The notes under the pieces are model-generated. The model saw nothing but the letters and a program-made list of their open reading frames with translations. It was not told where the DNA came from and did not search any database. A DNA stretch of 43,519 nt from Acidobacteriaceae bacterium (lineage in GTDB: Bacteria > Acidobacteriota > Terriglobia > Terriglobales > Acidobacteriaceae). A program made the position numbers and the translations under genes. Each line of letters opens with the position of its first letter. Position 1 is the stretch's first letter. Where the stretch lies: contig JARLFX010000063.1 of NCBI GenBank assembly GCA_031296355.1, positions 1 to 43,519 of the forward strand. The letters are read 5' to 3'. This document shows, piece by piece, positions 33,073-43,412 of the stretch.

Positions 33073-34439
33073 TGCGTCTTCGCTCCCACAATCTCCAGCA
33101 GTACCCCGCCGGTGCTTGCCGGATGCACAAAAAAGTAGCGGTGCCCGCCCGCGCCAGTCCGCACCTCTGTATTCACCAACCGCGCGCCCGCCGCCAGCAG
33201 CGCCTGCATCGTCGCATCCACATCTTCCACATGCACGGCAATGTGGTGCAGCCCTTCGCCGCGCTTCGCCAGGTACTTCCCAATCACCGACTCAGCCGCC
33301 GTCGGCTCCAGCAGCTCAATGCGCGTCTCACCCAGCGGCAGCATGGCCGTCTTCACCTGCTCATGCTCCACCGTCTCTTCGTGCTCCACCCGCAGCCCCA
33401 GCGTCTCGTAGAACCGCCGCGCCTCCGCAATGCTCTTCACCGCCACGCCCAGGTGGTCGAGCTTCATCTCTGCCCCGCCCAGTGCGCCACGCACAATCCC
33501 CTGCACCAGCTCATACGGATTCGCACCCGCAGCCACCTCCGCCGCATAGCCTTCCATCGCCGCCGCATTCACCCCGCGCGTCTCAGCCTGCCGCAGAATC
33601 TCGCGCTGCGCCATCTGTAGCAGCCGCCCGCCCCACGTGCTCTGCCGCCGCGCCTGCACGCCCTCCGCGCCGTGCGCCACATAGCTCTGCACCGCAGCCT
33701 CCAGTGCCGCCACACCTTCTCCTGTCGTAGCCACCGTGCGCACTACCGGAGGCGTCCATCCATTCGCCTCAACCAGCGATTGCATCGCCCGCACATCGCT
33801 CTCCACCCGGTCCGCGCCTTCGCGGTCGCACTTGTTGATCACAAAGATGTCGGCAATCTCCATCAGTCCGGCCTTGATGCTCTGCACGTCATCGCCCATG
33901 CCCGGCACCAGCACCACCACGGTCACATCGGCCAGCCGCGCGATCTCCACCTCGTCCTGCCCCACGCCCACCGTCTCGATCAGCATGCGGCTCTTGCCGC
34001 TCGCCTCGATCACCGTGCAGATATCCGCCGTCGCCGTCGCCAGCCCGCCCAGCGTCCCACGCGTCGCCACGCTGCGAATATAGAGCCCAGCATCCTCCTG
34101 CTCGCCCTGCATGCGGATGCGGTCGCCCAGGATCGCCCCTCCGTGAAACGGGCTCGTCGGATCGACCGCCGCAACGCCGACCGTCTCGCCATGCGCGCGC
34201 AACAGCCGCGCATAGCGGTCCACCAGCGTGCTCTTCCCTGCGCCCGGCGGCCCGGTAAATCCAATGCGCAGCGCCTTCCGCTCTGCATCCGCCGCATGGC
34301 ACGCGCTCAGCACCGCCGTCGCCGTAGCGCCGCCCTGCTCCACCACAGACACAGCACGCGCCAGCGCGCGCACATCGCCGGCGCGAACGCGCTGCACCAG
34401 CTCCGCCGCCTCCCGCTCCGTGCTCGTGATTTCGTTCAT
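33069..34439 (-). CDS. MeaB GTPase fused to methylmalonyl-CoA epimerase
   Basis: A 456-residue two-domain protein. Residues 1 to about 320 are MeaB/ArgK: P-loop GPPGAGKST (63-71), DPTSPFHGGAILGDRIRM, ETVGVGQDEVEI and NKCDREGA. Residues about 325-456 are a glyoxalase-fold methylmalonyl-CoA epimerase beginning MKLDHLGVAVKS, with GLHHIAVHVEDVD and the closing GVLLEIV metal-ligand strand. MeaB loads and protects B12-dependent methylmalonyl-CoA mutase, and the epimerase interconverts (S)- and (R)-methylmalonyl-CoA; both serve propionate or branched-chain catabolism. The mutase genes are not in the window. The internal ATG at the junction could be a remnant of the former separate start. Confidence 0.93.
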   Translation of the reverse strand: MNEITSTEREAAELVQRVRAGDVRALARAVSVVEQGGATATAVLSACHAADAERKALRIGFTGPPGAGKSTLVDRYARLLRAHGETVGVAAVDPTSPFHGGAILGDRIRMQGEQEDAGLYIRSVATRGTLGGLATATADICTVIEASGKSRMLIETVGVGQDEVEIARLADVTVVVLVPGMGDDVQSIKAGLMEIADIFVINKCDREGADRVESDVRAMQSLVEANGWTPPVVRTVATTGEGVAALEAAVQSYVAHGAEGVQARRQSTWGGRLLQMAQREILRQAETRGVNAAAMEGYAAEVAAGANPYELVQGIVRGALGGAEMKLDHLGVAVKSIAEARRFYETLGLRVEHEETVEHEQVKTAMLPLGETRIELLEPTAAESVIGKYLAKRGEGLHHIAVHVEDVDATMQALLAAGARLVNTEVRTGAGGHRYFFVHPASTGGVLLEIVGAKTQ

Positions 34440-34478
34440 CTCAGTTGTCAGCTCTCAGCAGTCCACTTTATACACTCT

Positions 34479-34507
34479 GTCATTCTGAGCGCAGCGAAGA
34501 ATCTGCT
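34479..34507. repeat. R1 hairpin repeat
   Basis: Identical core to 7650 and 39730: ATTCT pairs with AGAAT around GAGCGCAGCGA. It lies between the VWA gene and the MeaB fusion gene. Confidence 0.8.
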
Positions 34508-34571
34508 TTCCGAGGATTTACGCACAGGCACACACCAACGGTTTCTTAACAGCTCCAGGACGCACGCTCAG

Positions 34572-35681
34572 CTATTTCCCTGTCTGTCCCTTCAGGTTCG
34601 GCGCATTCTCCGGCGCCGGCGTCGCGCTGCCCGGCTTCTTCGGGAAATATCCGCTGCGCGTGCGCACGATCAGCTTCGGATATCCCTTTGCCTTTGCGTC
34701 CACGTGGATCTGCCGGTAGCCTTGCTCCGTATATGGCCGCGTGGAGTGGTACGAAATGGTGTACTGGCTGCGAATATCCTGCGCCACCTGCCGCGTGATC
34801 GCATCCACGTCATCCACGCTGCGCGGGAAGAATGCGATGCCGCCCGTCTGGTCCGCCAGGTCCTGCAACACCCGCTGCGAGTGTTTCCGCGACGCGCGGT
34901 CCATGTCCTCTGAGCCGAACAGCAGCCCGATGCAGTACACCACCGGCCCATCCATATCCTGCACCCGTCGAATCGCCGATTCCAGCGACGACGTTGAGTC
35001 GTGATCGTCTCCATCCGTGATCACCAGCAGCACCTGCTTCGGCTTCTTCGCAAACTGCGCCAGATAGTCCGCCGACTCCACCACCGCATCGTAGATCGCA
35101 GTGCCACCCGCCGGGCGGAAGCGGTTCAGCGCGCTGCTCAGCTTCTCCGTATCCGACGTCAGGTCCTGGTCGATGAACGCCTCGTCAGAAAAATTCACAA
35201 TGAACGTCTCATCCTGCTTGTTCGAGGCGCGGATCAGGTCCATTGCCGCCGTGCGCACCGGTTCCACCTTGTTGTACATCGAGCCCGAGCTATCGATCAG
35301 GATGCCCAGCGAGATTGGAATATCCTCATGCCGGAATCCCACGATCGTCTGCGGCACGCCGTCTTCGTACACATGAAACGCTGACTTGTCGAGGTTCTCC
35401 ACCAGGTGCTGGTTTGCATCCACCACCGTCGCGTTCAGCACCACTTCGGCCGCATCGCGCCGCAGCACAAACTGTCCGCTCCCCGTGCGCGACACCGTTC
35501 CCTGCGCGCCCGTGATCGCTGGCGGTGCAATGGGAGCGTCGCCTTCCGGCGCAGCCACCGGATCGCGGTCCACGTTCACCGGTGGCGGCGTACTCTGCGC
35601 ATGGGCATACACGCCCAGCCCGAGCGCCATGCATCCCACCACGATCAGCCGCTGCCGTAGATTCATTCTTTTCGTCCGCAT
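34572..35681 (-). CDS. Secreted VWFA-related protein (acidobacterial type)
   Basis: A 369-residue protein with a signal peptide (hydrophobic residues about 11-27, cleavage near AHAQ). The VWA domain (about 118-320) has a MIDAS motif in LIDSSGSMYNK, GGTAIYDAV and VITDGDDHDS. The wording matches the VWFA-related family that is greatly expanded in Acidobacteria. Such proteins bind metal-dependent ligands outside the cytoplasm; the partner is unknown. ATG 35681 follows a GAG-containing site; an internal ATG at 35666 is possible. The stop of the large membrane-protein gene is 24 nt upstream, so the two may be co-transcribed. Confidence 0.88.
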   Translation of the reverse strand: MRTKRMNLRQRLIVVGCMALGLGVYAHAQSTPPPVNVDRDPVAAPEGDAPIAPPAITGAQGTVSRTGSGQFVLRRDAAEVVLNATVVDANQHLVENLDKSAFHVYEDGVPQTIVGFRHEDIPISLGILIDSSGSMYNKVEPVRTAAMDLIRASNKQDETFIVNFSDEAFIDQDLTSDTEKLSSALNRFRPAGGTAIYDAVVESADYLAQFAKKPKQVLLVITDGDDHDSTSSLESAIRRVQDMDGPVVYCIGLLFGSEDMDRASRKHSQRVLQDLADQTGGIAFFPRSVDDVDAITRQVAQDIRSQYTISYHSTRPYTEQGYRQIHVDAKAKGYPKLIVRTRSGYFPKKPGSATPAPENAPNLKGQTGK

Positions 35682-35705
35682 CTGCTCATCTCTTGGATGC
35701 GCATT

Positions 35706-37952
35706 TCACCAATGTACGTCAATCTGCGCTTTGCTTGAAGCTGGCGCCTCCGCGCCCTGGTCTCCACCGCACCGCAGAACCCTGAACCCCGGCTCCTTCG
35801 CTATCGCAGGCAGCGTCACCGGCCATCCCGTATCGCTGCCCCAGTCCGGGTCGCGGTGGCTGATCGTCAGGTACTGCACGCCGAACCGGCTGCAATACTC
35901 CCGCGCCCACTCCGCGCTCGGAGCCGATACCGCATAGAGCTGCGCCGTCGCCTTCTGTATCTCCGGGCACGCTGCCTCATCGCCCCCAAAGTGGGTCGCG
36001 CAATCCTTCTCCGCATTCAGAATCTGCCGCCCCGTATCCATCACCATCATCCGCTGGTAGAACTCGCTCGGCGTCATCACCTCGTCCTTCCGGTCAGGCA
36101 TCGGATCGATCGGGCGAAAATTTACCACCGCATCCTTTGCCGCCACGCGGTCCAGTGCGGCAAAGCCCTCGCGAATCTGGAACTCATCCTCCGGCAGCTG
36201 ACTGAAGCCGTTCTGCACAATCGGCGCCTCCAGCGGCAGCCACGCCCGCAGCAGCAGCGCTCCATAGATTGACCCCGCCACGCCCAGCACCAGCAAGCTG
36301 TAAACCAGCTTCCGCCTCGCCGGAGTCACCTCCACAGCCTGCGTCTTGCCCGGAATCCACCACGAACCCAGCACATCCGCCGCCAGCAGCAGCAGAAAAA
36401 ACTGCGGCAACAGCACCGCCCGGTAGCCGAAATCGTTATTGCTCATCACCGAGGAGCTGATAAACAGCACCATCAGCAAGCCGCATATCGTGAAGAACAG
36501 CGCAGTGTCCCGTGCCGGATCAGCCAGCCGCCTGCGTCGCCGCTCCTTCATCAGCAACACCAGCACCGCGCCATACAGCCCCAGCTCCATCGCCAGCCCC
36601 GGCACCAGCAGCAGCAGCCGTATCATCTGGTCCAGCAATACCGGATGCGTCTTGTTCCACGCCGCAAACACCGGCAGCCCCGTCACCAGCCCGGAGTCGA
36701 TCATCCGCCTCACGCTCAGTGAGAACATATGCGGCGCAGGCGCAGCGTTTGCATTGCCGCCTGCGGCATGGGGCAGGGTGCTTGCCAGCTCATACACAAA
36801 TGGCGCGAGCAGCGCCGCGCTCAATACGCTGATCGCCGCCACCCGCCGCCACAGCGCATAGCGCTCCGGATGCCGCAGCACAGCCAGCCGCACCAGCCAC
36901 GCAAGCATCAGCAGCACAAAGCCGAACGCTACATAGATGGACAGGCCAAACGCGCTCGCAAAGGCAACCGCCGCCAGCGCCAATCCCCACCGCCTGCTGC
37001 GCGCGCTTATCTCTTCCAGGCTGCGCCACAGAAACAGGAACCCCAGCAGGCAGCACATCGCGCTCGCCGTATGGTGCGGAACCCACAGCAGCGAATCCGG
37101 CCACGCCGCAATCGGATCAACCGACCACCACTCGATGTCCCCATTCAAACAGGGCTGCAAAATTGCGTTGCCCAGCGACGGAATAAGATCCGCGCCCGTC
37201 ACAAACAACAGCCCCAGCGCAATCCACCTCTGCTTCCGCTCCCACCGGAAGAAGTGCGACGTATACAGCCTCACCGTCACCAGCACACCGAATCCGGCCC
37301 ATATGCTGCTCGCGATAAACGACTGCCGCGCCGAAACGTGCGCCAGCTTCACCACCGTCGCGCACAGCACATACCAGAAGTAGTAGTAGCGCATCGGCGC
37401 CAGCGCTCCGGCAAAGTACAGCGGGTTCGCCGGCGGAATCCCTGTCCTCACCACCGCATCGGTAAATGCGATCCGGTAGCTCTGGTCCGCCATCACCACG
37501 CTGAAGTACAGCTTCTTGCCCACCTGCGCATCCACCAGCATCAGTAGCGCGAACGCGATCCACCCGCCCACCAGCAGCGCAGTCACCCAGCGGTCCTGGC
37601 TTGGCCAGCCCCGCCCGCCGCGCCTGAATCCAAACAGCAGCAGCGTTCCCACGGTCAGCGCAACCAGCACCCAGCAGATGCCGCTCAGCCCCACGCTCCG
37701 CCCCACCAGGTAGGCCAGCACCGGCGTCACGCAAAACGAGCACGCAATCGCCCATACCGACCGCTCCGCAAATCCCATCTGTCTAAATTGAAAGAGGTCC
37801 GTGGCATAGCCCACCAGATAACCCGGCGCATAGAACACAGCGGCAAATGCCAACACGGCTGCCAGACTGCCGGCCACATCCTGAAGCATGAAGTTGTGAA
37901 TGGTGAAGGTGTTGCTCCACACTAAATGCAGGGTCGTAACCTCCACCGCCAT
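35706..37952 (-). CDS. Large multi-pass membrane protein, GT-C-like
   Basis: A 748-residue protein with about 12-14 hydrophobic helices in residues 20-560 and a soluble C-terminal domain of about 180 residues containing several Cys (KDCATHFGGDEAACPE, EYCSRFG, LRCGG). The segment with MRYYYFWYVLCATVVKL resembles GT-C glycosyltransferases or DUF2298-type proteins that use polyprenyl-linked sugars, but I see no decisive catalytic motif and no certain family. The C-terminal Cys suggest a periplasmic domain with disulfides. ATG 37952 is the first start; the region upstream carries repeats. Confidence 0.7.
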   Translation of the reverse strand: MAVEVTTLHLVWSNTFTIHNFMLQDVAGSLAAVLAFAAVFYAPGYLVGYATDLFQFRQMGFAERSVWAIACSFCVTPVLAYLVGRSVGLSGICWVLVALTVGTLLLFGFRRGGRGWPSQDRWVTALLVGGWIAFALLMLVDAQVGKKLYFSVVMADQSYRIAFTDAVVRTGIPPANPLYFAGALAPMRYYYFWYVLCATVVKLAHVSARQSFIASSIWAGFGVLVTVRLYTSHFFRWERKQRWIALGLLFVTGADLIPSLGNAILQPCLNGDIEWWSVDPIAAWPDSLLWVPHHTASAMCCLLGFLFLWRSLEEISARSRRWGLALAAVAFASAFGLSIYVAFGFVLLMLAWLVRLAVLRHPERYALWRRVAAISVLSAALLAPFVYELASTLPHAAGGNANAAPAPHMFSLSVRRMIDSGLVTGLPVFAAWNKTHPVLLDQMIRLLLLVPGLAMELGLYGAVLVLLMKERRRRRLADPARDTALFFTICGLLMVLFISSSVMSNNDFGYRAVLLPQFFLLLLAADVLGSWWIPGKTQAVEVTPARRKLVYSLLVLGVAGSIYGALLLRAWLPLEAPIVQNGFSQLPEDEFQIREGFAALDRVAAKDAVVNFRPIDPMPDRKDEVMTPSEFYQRMMVMDTGRQILNAEKDCATHFGGDEAACPEIQKATAQLYAVSAPSAEWAREYCSRFGVQYLTISHRDPDWGSDTGWPVTLPAIAKEPGFRVLRCGGDQGAEAPASSKAQIDVHW

Positions 37953-37980
37953 TTTCGCATATCCCCCGCGCCACCAACCC

Positions 37981-38013
37981 GGGTGCCCCAGGTCTCGATT
38001 CTGAGACCTGGGG
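37981..38013. repeat. R2 hairpin repeat
   Basis: Head GGGTGCCCCA; an 11-bp perfect stem, CCCCAGGTCTC with GAGACCTGGGG, around GATTCT. Nearly identical to the copy at 42297. Confidence 0.85.
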
Positions 38014-38066
38014 TTTCATTGCCGCACGATCTTTCTGCCCATCTCCATCCCCAACTCAAAACTTTT

Positions 38067-38093
38067 GTCATTCCGCCGCATGGCGGAATCTGC
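38067..38093. repeat. R1 hairpin repeat
   Basis: GTC head; ATTCCGCC pairs perfectly with GGCGGAAT around GCAT; CTGC tail. It has the longest stem of the R1 copies here. Confidence 0.85.
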
Positions 38094-38108
38094 TTCTTCT
38101 TTTTGTTT

Positions 38109-38137
38109 GTCATCCCGAGCGAAGCCGAGGGACCTGC
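38109..38137. repeat. R1 hairpin repeat
   Basis: GTC head; TCCC pairs with GGGA around GAGCGAAGCCGA; CCTGC tail. It is 15 nt after the previous R1 copy, in the same orientation. Confidence 0.75.
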
Positions 38138-38269
38138 TTCTCTACCGCCCTAACCCCTAACCCCTGCCTCTCCCCCGGGTTTACAATGAAACCTGCGCGT
38201 TCGTCCGCACGGAGCCTCTCCTTTCGCTGCCGGCGCTCAAAAATCCAGCACCGGAGCACTCCCAGCCGC

Positions 38270-39604
<1,335 letters not shown>

Positions 39605-39607
<3 letters not shown>

Positions 39608-39643
39608 GTAAGAATATTGTGTGTTGGATTAGGTAAGAATATT
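39605..39643. repeat. 25-nt tandem duplication at the DUF1015 stop codon
   Basis: TAGGTAAGAATATT occurs at 39605 (including the stop codon) and again at 39630, exactly 25 nt apart, immediately before an R1 repeat. Confidence 0.85.
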
Positions 39644-39644
39644 T

Positions 39645-39760
39645 GTCATTCTGAGCGCGCTTTTGCGCGAAGAATCTCAAATGCTCATAGCACTACTACT
39701 TTTTGATCTGTCATTCACTTTTTTGAACTGTCATTCTGAGCGCAGCGAAGAATCTGCTTC
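39645..39760. repeat. Two R1 repeats with a partial head between
   Basis: Full R1 at 39645-39679 (ATTCT with AGAAT, and an additional inner GCGC stem around a T-rich loop), a truncated GTCATTC head near 39710, and a full R1 at 39730-39760 identical in core to 7650. All are in the same orientation. They fill the gap before the amidase gene. Confidence 0.85.
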
Positions 39761-39819
39761 TCGCTCGTAGCACCCACAATTTCCACCCGAACCATTTCGC
39801 CCGCTCCAGGTTCCTTGAT

Positions 39820-40752
39820 ATGTCCATACGACCTAGAGAAGATTCAACCGGCACATCAAGCCTCACCTTCGGGCGTCCCGCTCGCTGGGCAATACTCCTC
39901 GCCCTCTGCATTGCGAACATCGTACTGCTCACCGCGCTGGTCTCCACCCATCACGTTCGCGCGCAACAGCGCCCTGCCCCGGCATGGCAACATCCCCCAG
40001 CCGCGCCCGCAGCAGCCGCGCCGCCACCCGCCACGCCCGCGCCAGAAGCCGCCATTCCCCACCGCGTTCTGCCCGCCGCGCCCCAGCGCACCATCGTCCT
40101 GATTGACCCCGCACACGGCGGCCCCGAGACCGGCGCGCAGATCAACGACCACCTCGCCGAGAAAGACGTTACCCTCGCGCTCGCCGTCCGCCTGCGCTCC
40201 GCCCTGCAATCGCACAACTTCACCGTCCTCTCCACCCGCGAATCTGACCCCGCCGCCGTCCTCACCACCGACCAGCGCGCCGAGATCGCCAACCACTCTG
40301 TCGCCATCGCCTGCCTGGTCCTGCATGCCACCGGCAGCGGCAATGGCGTCCATCTCTTCACCTCCGCCCTGCTGCCCGATGCTTCGCACCGCGCCCTCCT
40401 CCCCTGGGCCACCGCGCAAAGCGCCTTCGCCGTGCAGAGCGCACTGCTCCTGAAGCAGCTCAACACCGCCCTCACCCGCACCCTCCTTCCCGTCGTCCAG
40501 GCCCAGACCGCCGTCGCTCCGCTGGATAACCTCACCTGCCCCGCCGTTGTCATCGAGATTGCCCCGCTGCAATCCGCCGACGGCAACAGCAAGGCCGACG
40601 TCAGCGACCCCAGCTATCAGGCCCACGTCGCCGAATCCATCGCCACCGCCCTCGTCTTCTGGCGCGGCCAGAACGGCCCATCCGCCAGCCTGCCGGCCAC
40701 TGCTCCACTGCTCGCCGCTCGTCCCAGCCTGCACCCCGGGGTCACGCCATGA
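39820..40752 (+). CDS. N-acetylmuramoyl-L-alanine amidase (Amidase_3), membrane-anchored
   Basis: A 310-residue protein with one N-terminal hydrophobic segment (about residues 22-44), an Ala/Pro-rich linker (50-85) and an Amidase_3 catalytic domain. Zinc ligands are visible as His in LIDPAHGGPE, Glu in EKDVTLALA and His in LVLHATGSGNG; the catalytic Glu is in VVIEIAPLQ. Such enzymes cleave the amide between MurNAc and the stem peptide in the periplasm. The segment normally reading SIHAN is altered to CLVLHATG, though the His is kept. It is the first gene of an operon with a GerMN protein and MurI, joined by ATGA overlaps. Confidence 0.85.
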   Translation: MSIRPREDSTGTSSLTFGRPARWAILLALCIANIVLLTALVSTHHVRAQQRPAPAWQHPPAAPAAAAPPPATPAPEAAIPHRVLPAAPQRTIVLIDPAHGGPETGAQINDHLAEKDVTLALAVRLRSALQSHNFTVLSTRESDPAAVLTTDQRAEIANHSVAIACLVLHATGSGNGVHLFTSALLPDASHRALLPWATAQSAFAVQSALLLKQLNTALTRTLLPVVQAQTAVAPLDNLTCPAVVIEIAPLQSADGNSKADVSDPSYQAHVAESIATALVFWRGQNGPSASLPATAPLLAARPSLHPGVTP

Positions 40753-41438
40753 TCCCCCGTTACCAGCGCATCCTCTTCGGCATCCTGCTCGGCTCCAGCG
40801 TGCTCATGGCGATCTACCTCTTCCACCTGCACCACAAGCGCATGGAAGAGCTCGCCGCCCTCAGCGACCCCACGCCCCTCTCCGCGCCAGACAACACGGA
40901 CGCTGAATCCGTCACCCTCGCCATCGCCAACGACGCTGACGCCAGCATCACCGTAACCCCCGAACTCGTCGCTCTCCCCGCCGAACCCGGCGCCCGCGCC
41001 CGCGCCTTGCTCGAACGCCTGCTCTCCGGCTACGCCTTGCCCAACTCCACGCATCCGCTCACCGGCGGCCAGTCCGTCGACGATGTCTTCCTCCTCCCCG
41101 TCGACGTACCCAAGACGCCTGCCGCCGCCTCCTCACCGCTCTTCACCGCCGCCGAGCCCTCAGAGACCCAGCAGATGCTCGCCGTCATCAACCTCCACGG
41201 CGGCTTCGTGCAGGGCCATCCCTCCGGCGTACTCACCGAGATGCTCACCGTCCAGTCCATCCTGCAAACACTCCACGCCAACCTGCCCCAGATCACGCAG
41301 GTCCGTTTCCTCGTGGATGGCCAGCAGGTCGCCACCCTCGCTGGCCACGCTGACCTCTCCCGCACCTACTCCATGGCCGATCTCAGCACCCCCACCCCGG
41401 CTGACCCCACCACTCCACCCGCGGACGACAACCAATGA
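40749..41438 (+). CDS. GerMN-domain protein, membrane-anchored
   Basis: A 229-residue protein with one N-terminal hydrophobic helix (about 8-25) and one GerMN-like domain (about 55-210), including the GVLTEMLTVQSILQTLHANL and ITQVRFLVDGQQV segments. The domain is named after GerM of spore formers; in non-sporulating bacteria it is found with cell-wall amidases and is thought to bind peptidoglycan. It overlaps the amidase and murI genes by ATGA on each side, so the three are translationally coupled. Confidence 0.82.
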   Translation: MIPRYQRILFGILLGSSVLMAIYLFHLHHKRMEELAALSDPTPLSAPDNTDAESVTLAIANDADASITVTPELVALPAEPGARARALLERLLSGYALPNSTHPLTGGQSVDDVFLLPVDVPKTPAAASSPLFTAAEPSETQQMLAVINLHGGFVQGHPSGVLTEMLTVQSILQTLHANLPQITQVRFLVDGQQVATLAGHADLSRTYSMADLSTPTPADPTTPPADDNQ

Positions 41439-42277
41439 GCCGCCCCGTCATCGGCATCTTCGACTCCGGCTTCGGCGGCCTCACCGTCATGCGCGCCCTG
41501 CTCGCCCTCATTCCCCAGGCTGATTACGTCTACCTCGGCGACACCGCCCGCCTCCCCTACGGCTCCAAATCCCGCGAGACCATCGCCCGCTACGCCGTCG
41601 GCTCCGCCCACTTTCTGGAGGCCCACGGCGCTGACCTGCTCGTCGTCGCCTGCAACACCGCCAGCGCCCTCGCGCTCGACGCTCTCGAAGCCGAGGCAAA
41701 GATCCCCGTCATCGGCGTGATTGAGCCCGGAGCCGCCGCTGCAGCCCGCGCCGCCACTCCCGGCCGCTCCGGGGTACTCGTCCTCGCCACCCAGGCCACC
41801 GTGCAGAGCCACGCCTACGCCCGCGCCTGCGCCGCCCACGGCCTGCAGGCCTACGAGAAAGCCTGCCCCCTGCTCGTTCCCCTCGTTGAAGAGGGCTGGA
41901 CCGACCATCCCGTCACCGAAGAGGTTCTCCGCATCTACCTCGAAGAAGCCCTCGCTGACGCCCGCTCACAGGGCATCCTGCCCGCCACCGTCCTGCTGGG
42001 CTGCACCCACTACCCCCTGCTCCAGCCCCTGCTGGAGCGTGCCCTCCGCCAACACTTCCCACCCGCTTCCGGCGCGCCAGACCTGCAGATTCTCGACTCT
42101 GCCGCCGCCGCAGCCCAGCGTGTCGCCACCCGGTTTATGGCCGCCCCCTTGTCCAAAAACACCCCGCCTGCCTGCGAATTCTTCGCCACAGACTCCGTGG
42201 AAAAGTTCCAGCGCCTCGGCTCCCGCTTCCTCGGCCAGCCCATCGCCCGGGTCCAGCACGTCGACCTTGGCGGCTAG
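41435..42277 (+). CDS. murI: Glutamate racemase
   Basis: A 280-residue enzyme with the family start IGIFDSGFGGLTV, GDTARLPYGSKS, and the two catalytic cysteines in VACNTASA and LLGCTHYPLL. It makes D-glutamate for the peptidoglycan stem peptide in the cytoplasm. The ATGA overlap with the GerMN gene places it in a cell-wall operon. Confidence 0.96.
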   Translation: MSRPVIGIFDSGFGGLTVMRALLALIPQADYVYLGDTARLPYGSKSRETIARYAVGSAHFLEAHGADLLVVACNTASALALDALEAEAKIPVIGVIEPGAAAAARAATPGRSGVLVLATQATVQSHAYARACAAHGLQAYEKACPLLVPLVEEGWTDHPVTEEVLRIYLEEALADARSQGILPATVLLGCTHYPLLQPLLERALRQHFPPASGAPDLQILDSAAAAAQRVATRFMAAPLSKNTPPACEFFATDSVEKFQRLGSRFLGQPIARVQHVDLGG

Positions 42278-42296
42278 CCCGAACAGGTACAGAAGT

Positions 42297-42328
42297 GGGT
42301 GCCCCAGGTCTCGATTTTGAGACCTGGG
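42297..42328. repeat. R2 hairpin repeat after murI
   Basis: Head GGGTGCCCCA; a 10-bp perfect stem (42303-42312 with 42319-42328) around GATTTT, followed by TTTG. Besides being a repeat, it could act as a weak terminator for the murI operon. Confidence 0.8.
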
Positions 42329-42458
42329 TTTGCAGGATGTGTCTGATCGAGAGCCCACGATCGCTGGATTCAGAGCATTTTCCCTATAGCCGCCTTAAGC
42401 CCTGATATTCTAGGTATGTAGCGGCTCTTTGCCGGTCGCATTGAAAGGAACCCCCCGC

Positions 42459-43223
42459 ATGGAAAACCTCAAAGGCCGCGTCGCCGTCATCTTCGGCCTG
42501 GCTAATAAGCGAAGCATCTCCTGGGCAATCGCACAGAAGCTCTCTGAAGCCGGTATGCAGCTCGCCATCTGTTATCAGAACGAGCGCATGAAAATGGAGG
42601 CTGACGGTCTCATCGCCGACCTCCCCAATGCCTCCGGCTTCCAGTGCGACGTCTCCAGCGACGACGAGATCGCGCAGGTCTTCGAGCAGATCAAGGCCAA
42701 GTACGGCAAGCTCCACACCGTCGTCCACGCCGTCGCCTACGCCCCCGCCAGCGAGCTTAAAGGTGAGTTCATCCAGACCACCCGCGAAGGCTTCCGCATC
42801 GCGCACGACGTTAGCTGTTACTCCCTCATCGCCGTCAGCCGCGCCGCCGTTCCTCTCATGACAGAGGGCGGCTCCATCATGACCCTCAGCTACTTCGGCG
42901 CAGAAAAGGTCGTCCCCCACTACAACGTGATGGGCGTAGCCAAGGCCGCGCTGGAAGCAACCGTCCGCTACCTTGCCAGCAATCTCGGCCCAACCCAGAT
43001 TCGCGTCAACGCCATCTCCGCCGGCCCCGTCATGACGCTCGCAGCCCGCGGCATCGGCAACTTCGGCGAAATGATCAAGGCCCACGCCGACCGCGCCCCC
43101 ATGAAGCGCAACGTCGAACTGGCAGAAGTCGGCGGCACCGCCCTCTTTCTCGCCAGCGACCTCTCCAGCGGCATCACCGGCGAAACCATCTACGTCGACT
43201 GCGGCTACAACATCATGGGCTAG
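42459..43223 (+). CDS. fabI: Enoyl-[acyl-carrier-protein] reductase (NADH)
   Basis: A 254-residue SDR-type enoyl reductase. GLANKRSISWAIA is the FabI cofactor loop, and the catalytic Tyr-x6-Lys is seen as YNVMGVAK after YFGAEKVVPH; the C-terminus reads SGITGETIYVDCGYNIMG. It performs the last step of fatty-acid elongation. AAAGGAA precedes ATG 42459; the frame extends 10 codons further upstream without family similarity. Confidence 0.96.
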   Translation: MENLKGRVAVIFGLANKRSISWAIAQKLSEAGMQLAICYQNERMKMEADGLIADLPNASGFQCDVSSDDEIAQVFEQIKAKYGKLHTVVHAVAYAPASELKGEFIQTTREGFRIAHDVSCYSLIAVSRAAVPLMTEGGSIMTLSYFGAEKVVPHYNVMGVAKAALEATVRYLASNLGPTQIRVNAISAGPVMTLAARGIGNFGEMIKAHADRAPMKRNVELAEVGGTALFLASDLSSGITGETIYVDCGYNIMG

Positions 43224-43280
43224 GTGCTGCGCGCACGGCGGATTGCTTCGCGCGGCCACTTTATCGTCTCCCACAAACCT

Positions 43281-43323
43281 GGGTGCCCCATCTTCGCCGC
43301 AGTTTCATCGCGGCTAAGGTGGG
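43281..43323. repeat. R2 hairpin repeat
   Basis: Head GGGTGCCCCA; CCCAT...GCCGC pairs with GCGGC...GGTGGG around AGTTTCATC, the same loop type as the 9260 copy. Confidence 0.65.
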
Positions 43324-43412
43324 ATAGCCTCGCGACGCGCGCAAATTTGTCCCTGCGCACATTCCAATCGGGACCGCACTTGCACTAAGATTCTCCCGAG
43401 GCATCACAACCC

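Larger units (their letters stand above)
37953..38269. other. Divergent intergenic region with three hairpin repeats
   Basis: Between the large membrane-protein gene (minus) and the DUF1015 gene (plus). It contains one R2 and two R1 elements and then a C-rich stretch. The DUF1015 frame is open from 38186, but homology begins at ATG 38270, so I treat the upstream part as leader. Confidence 0.55.
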
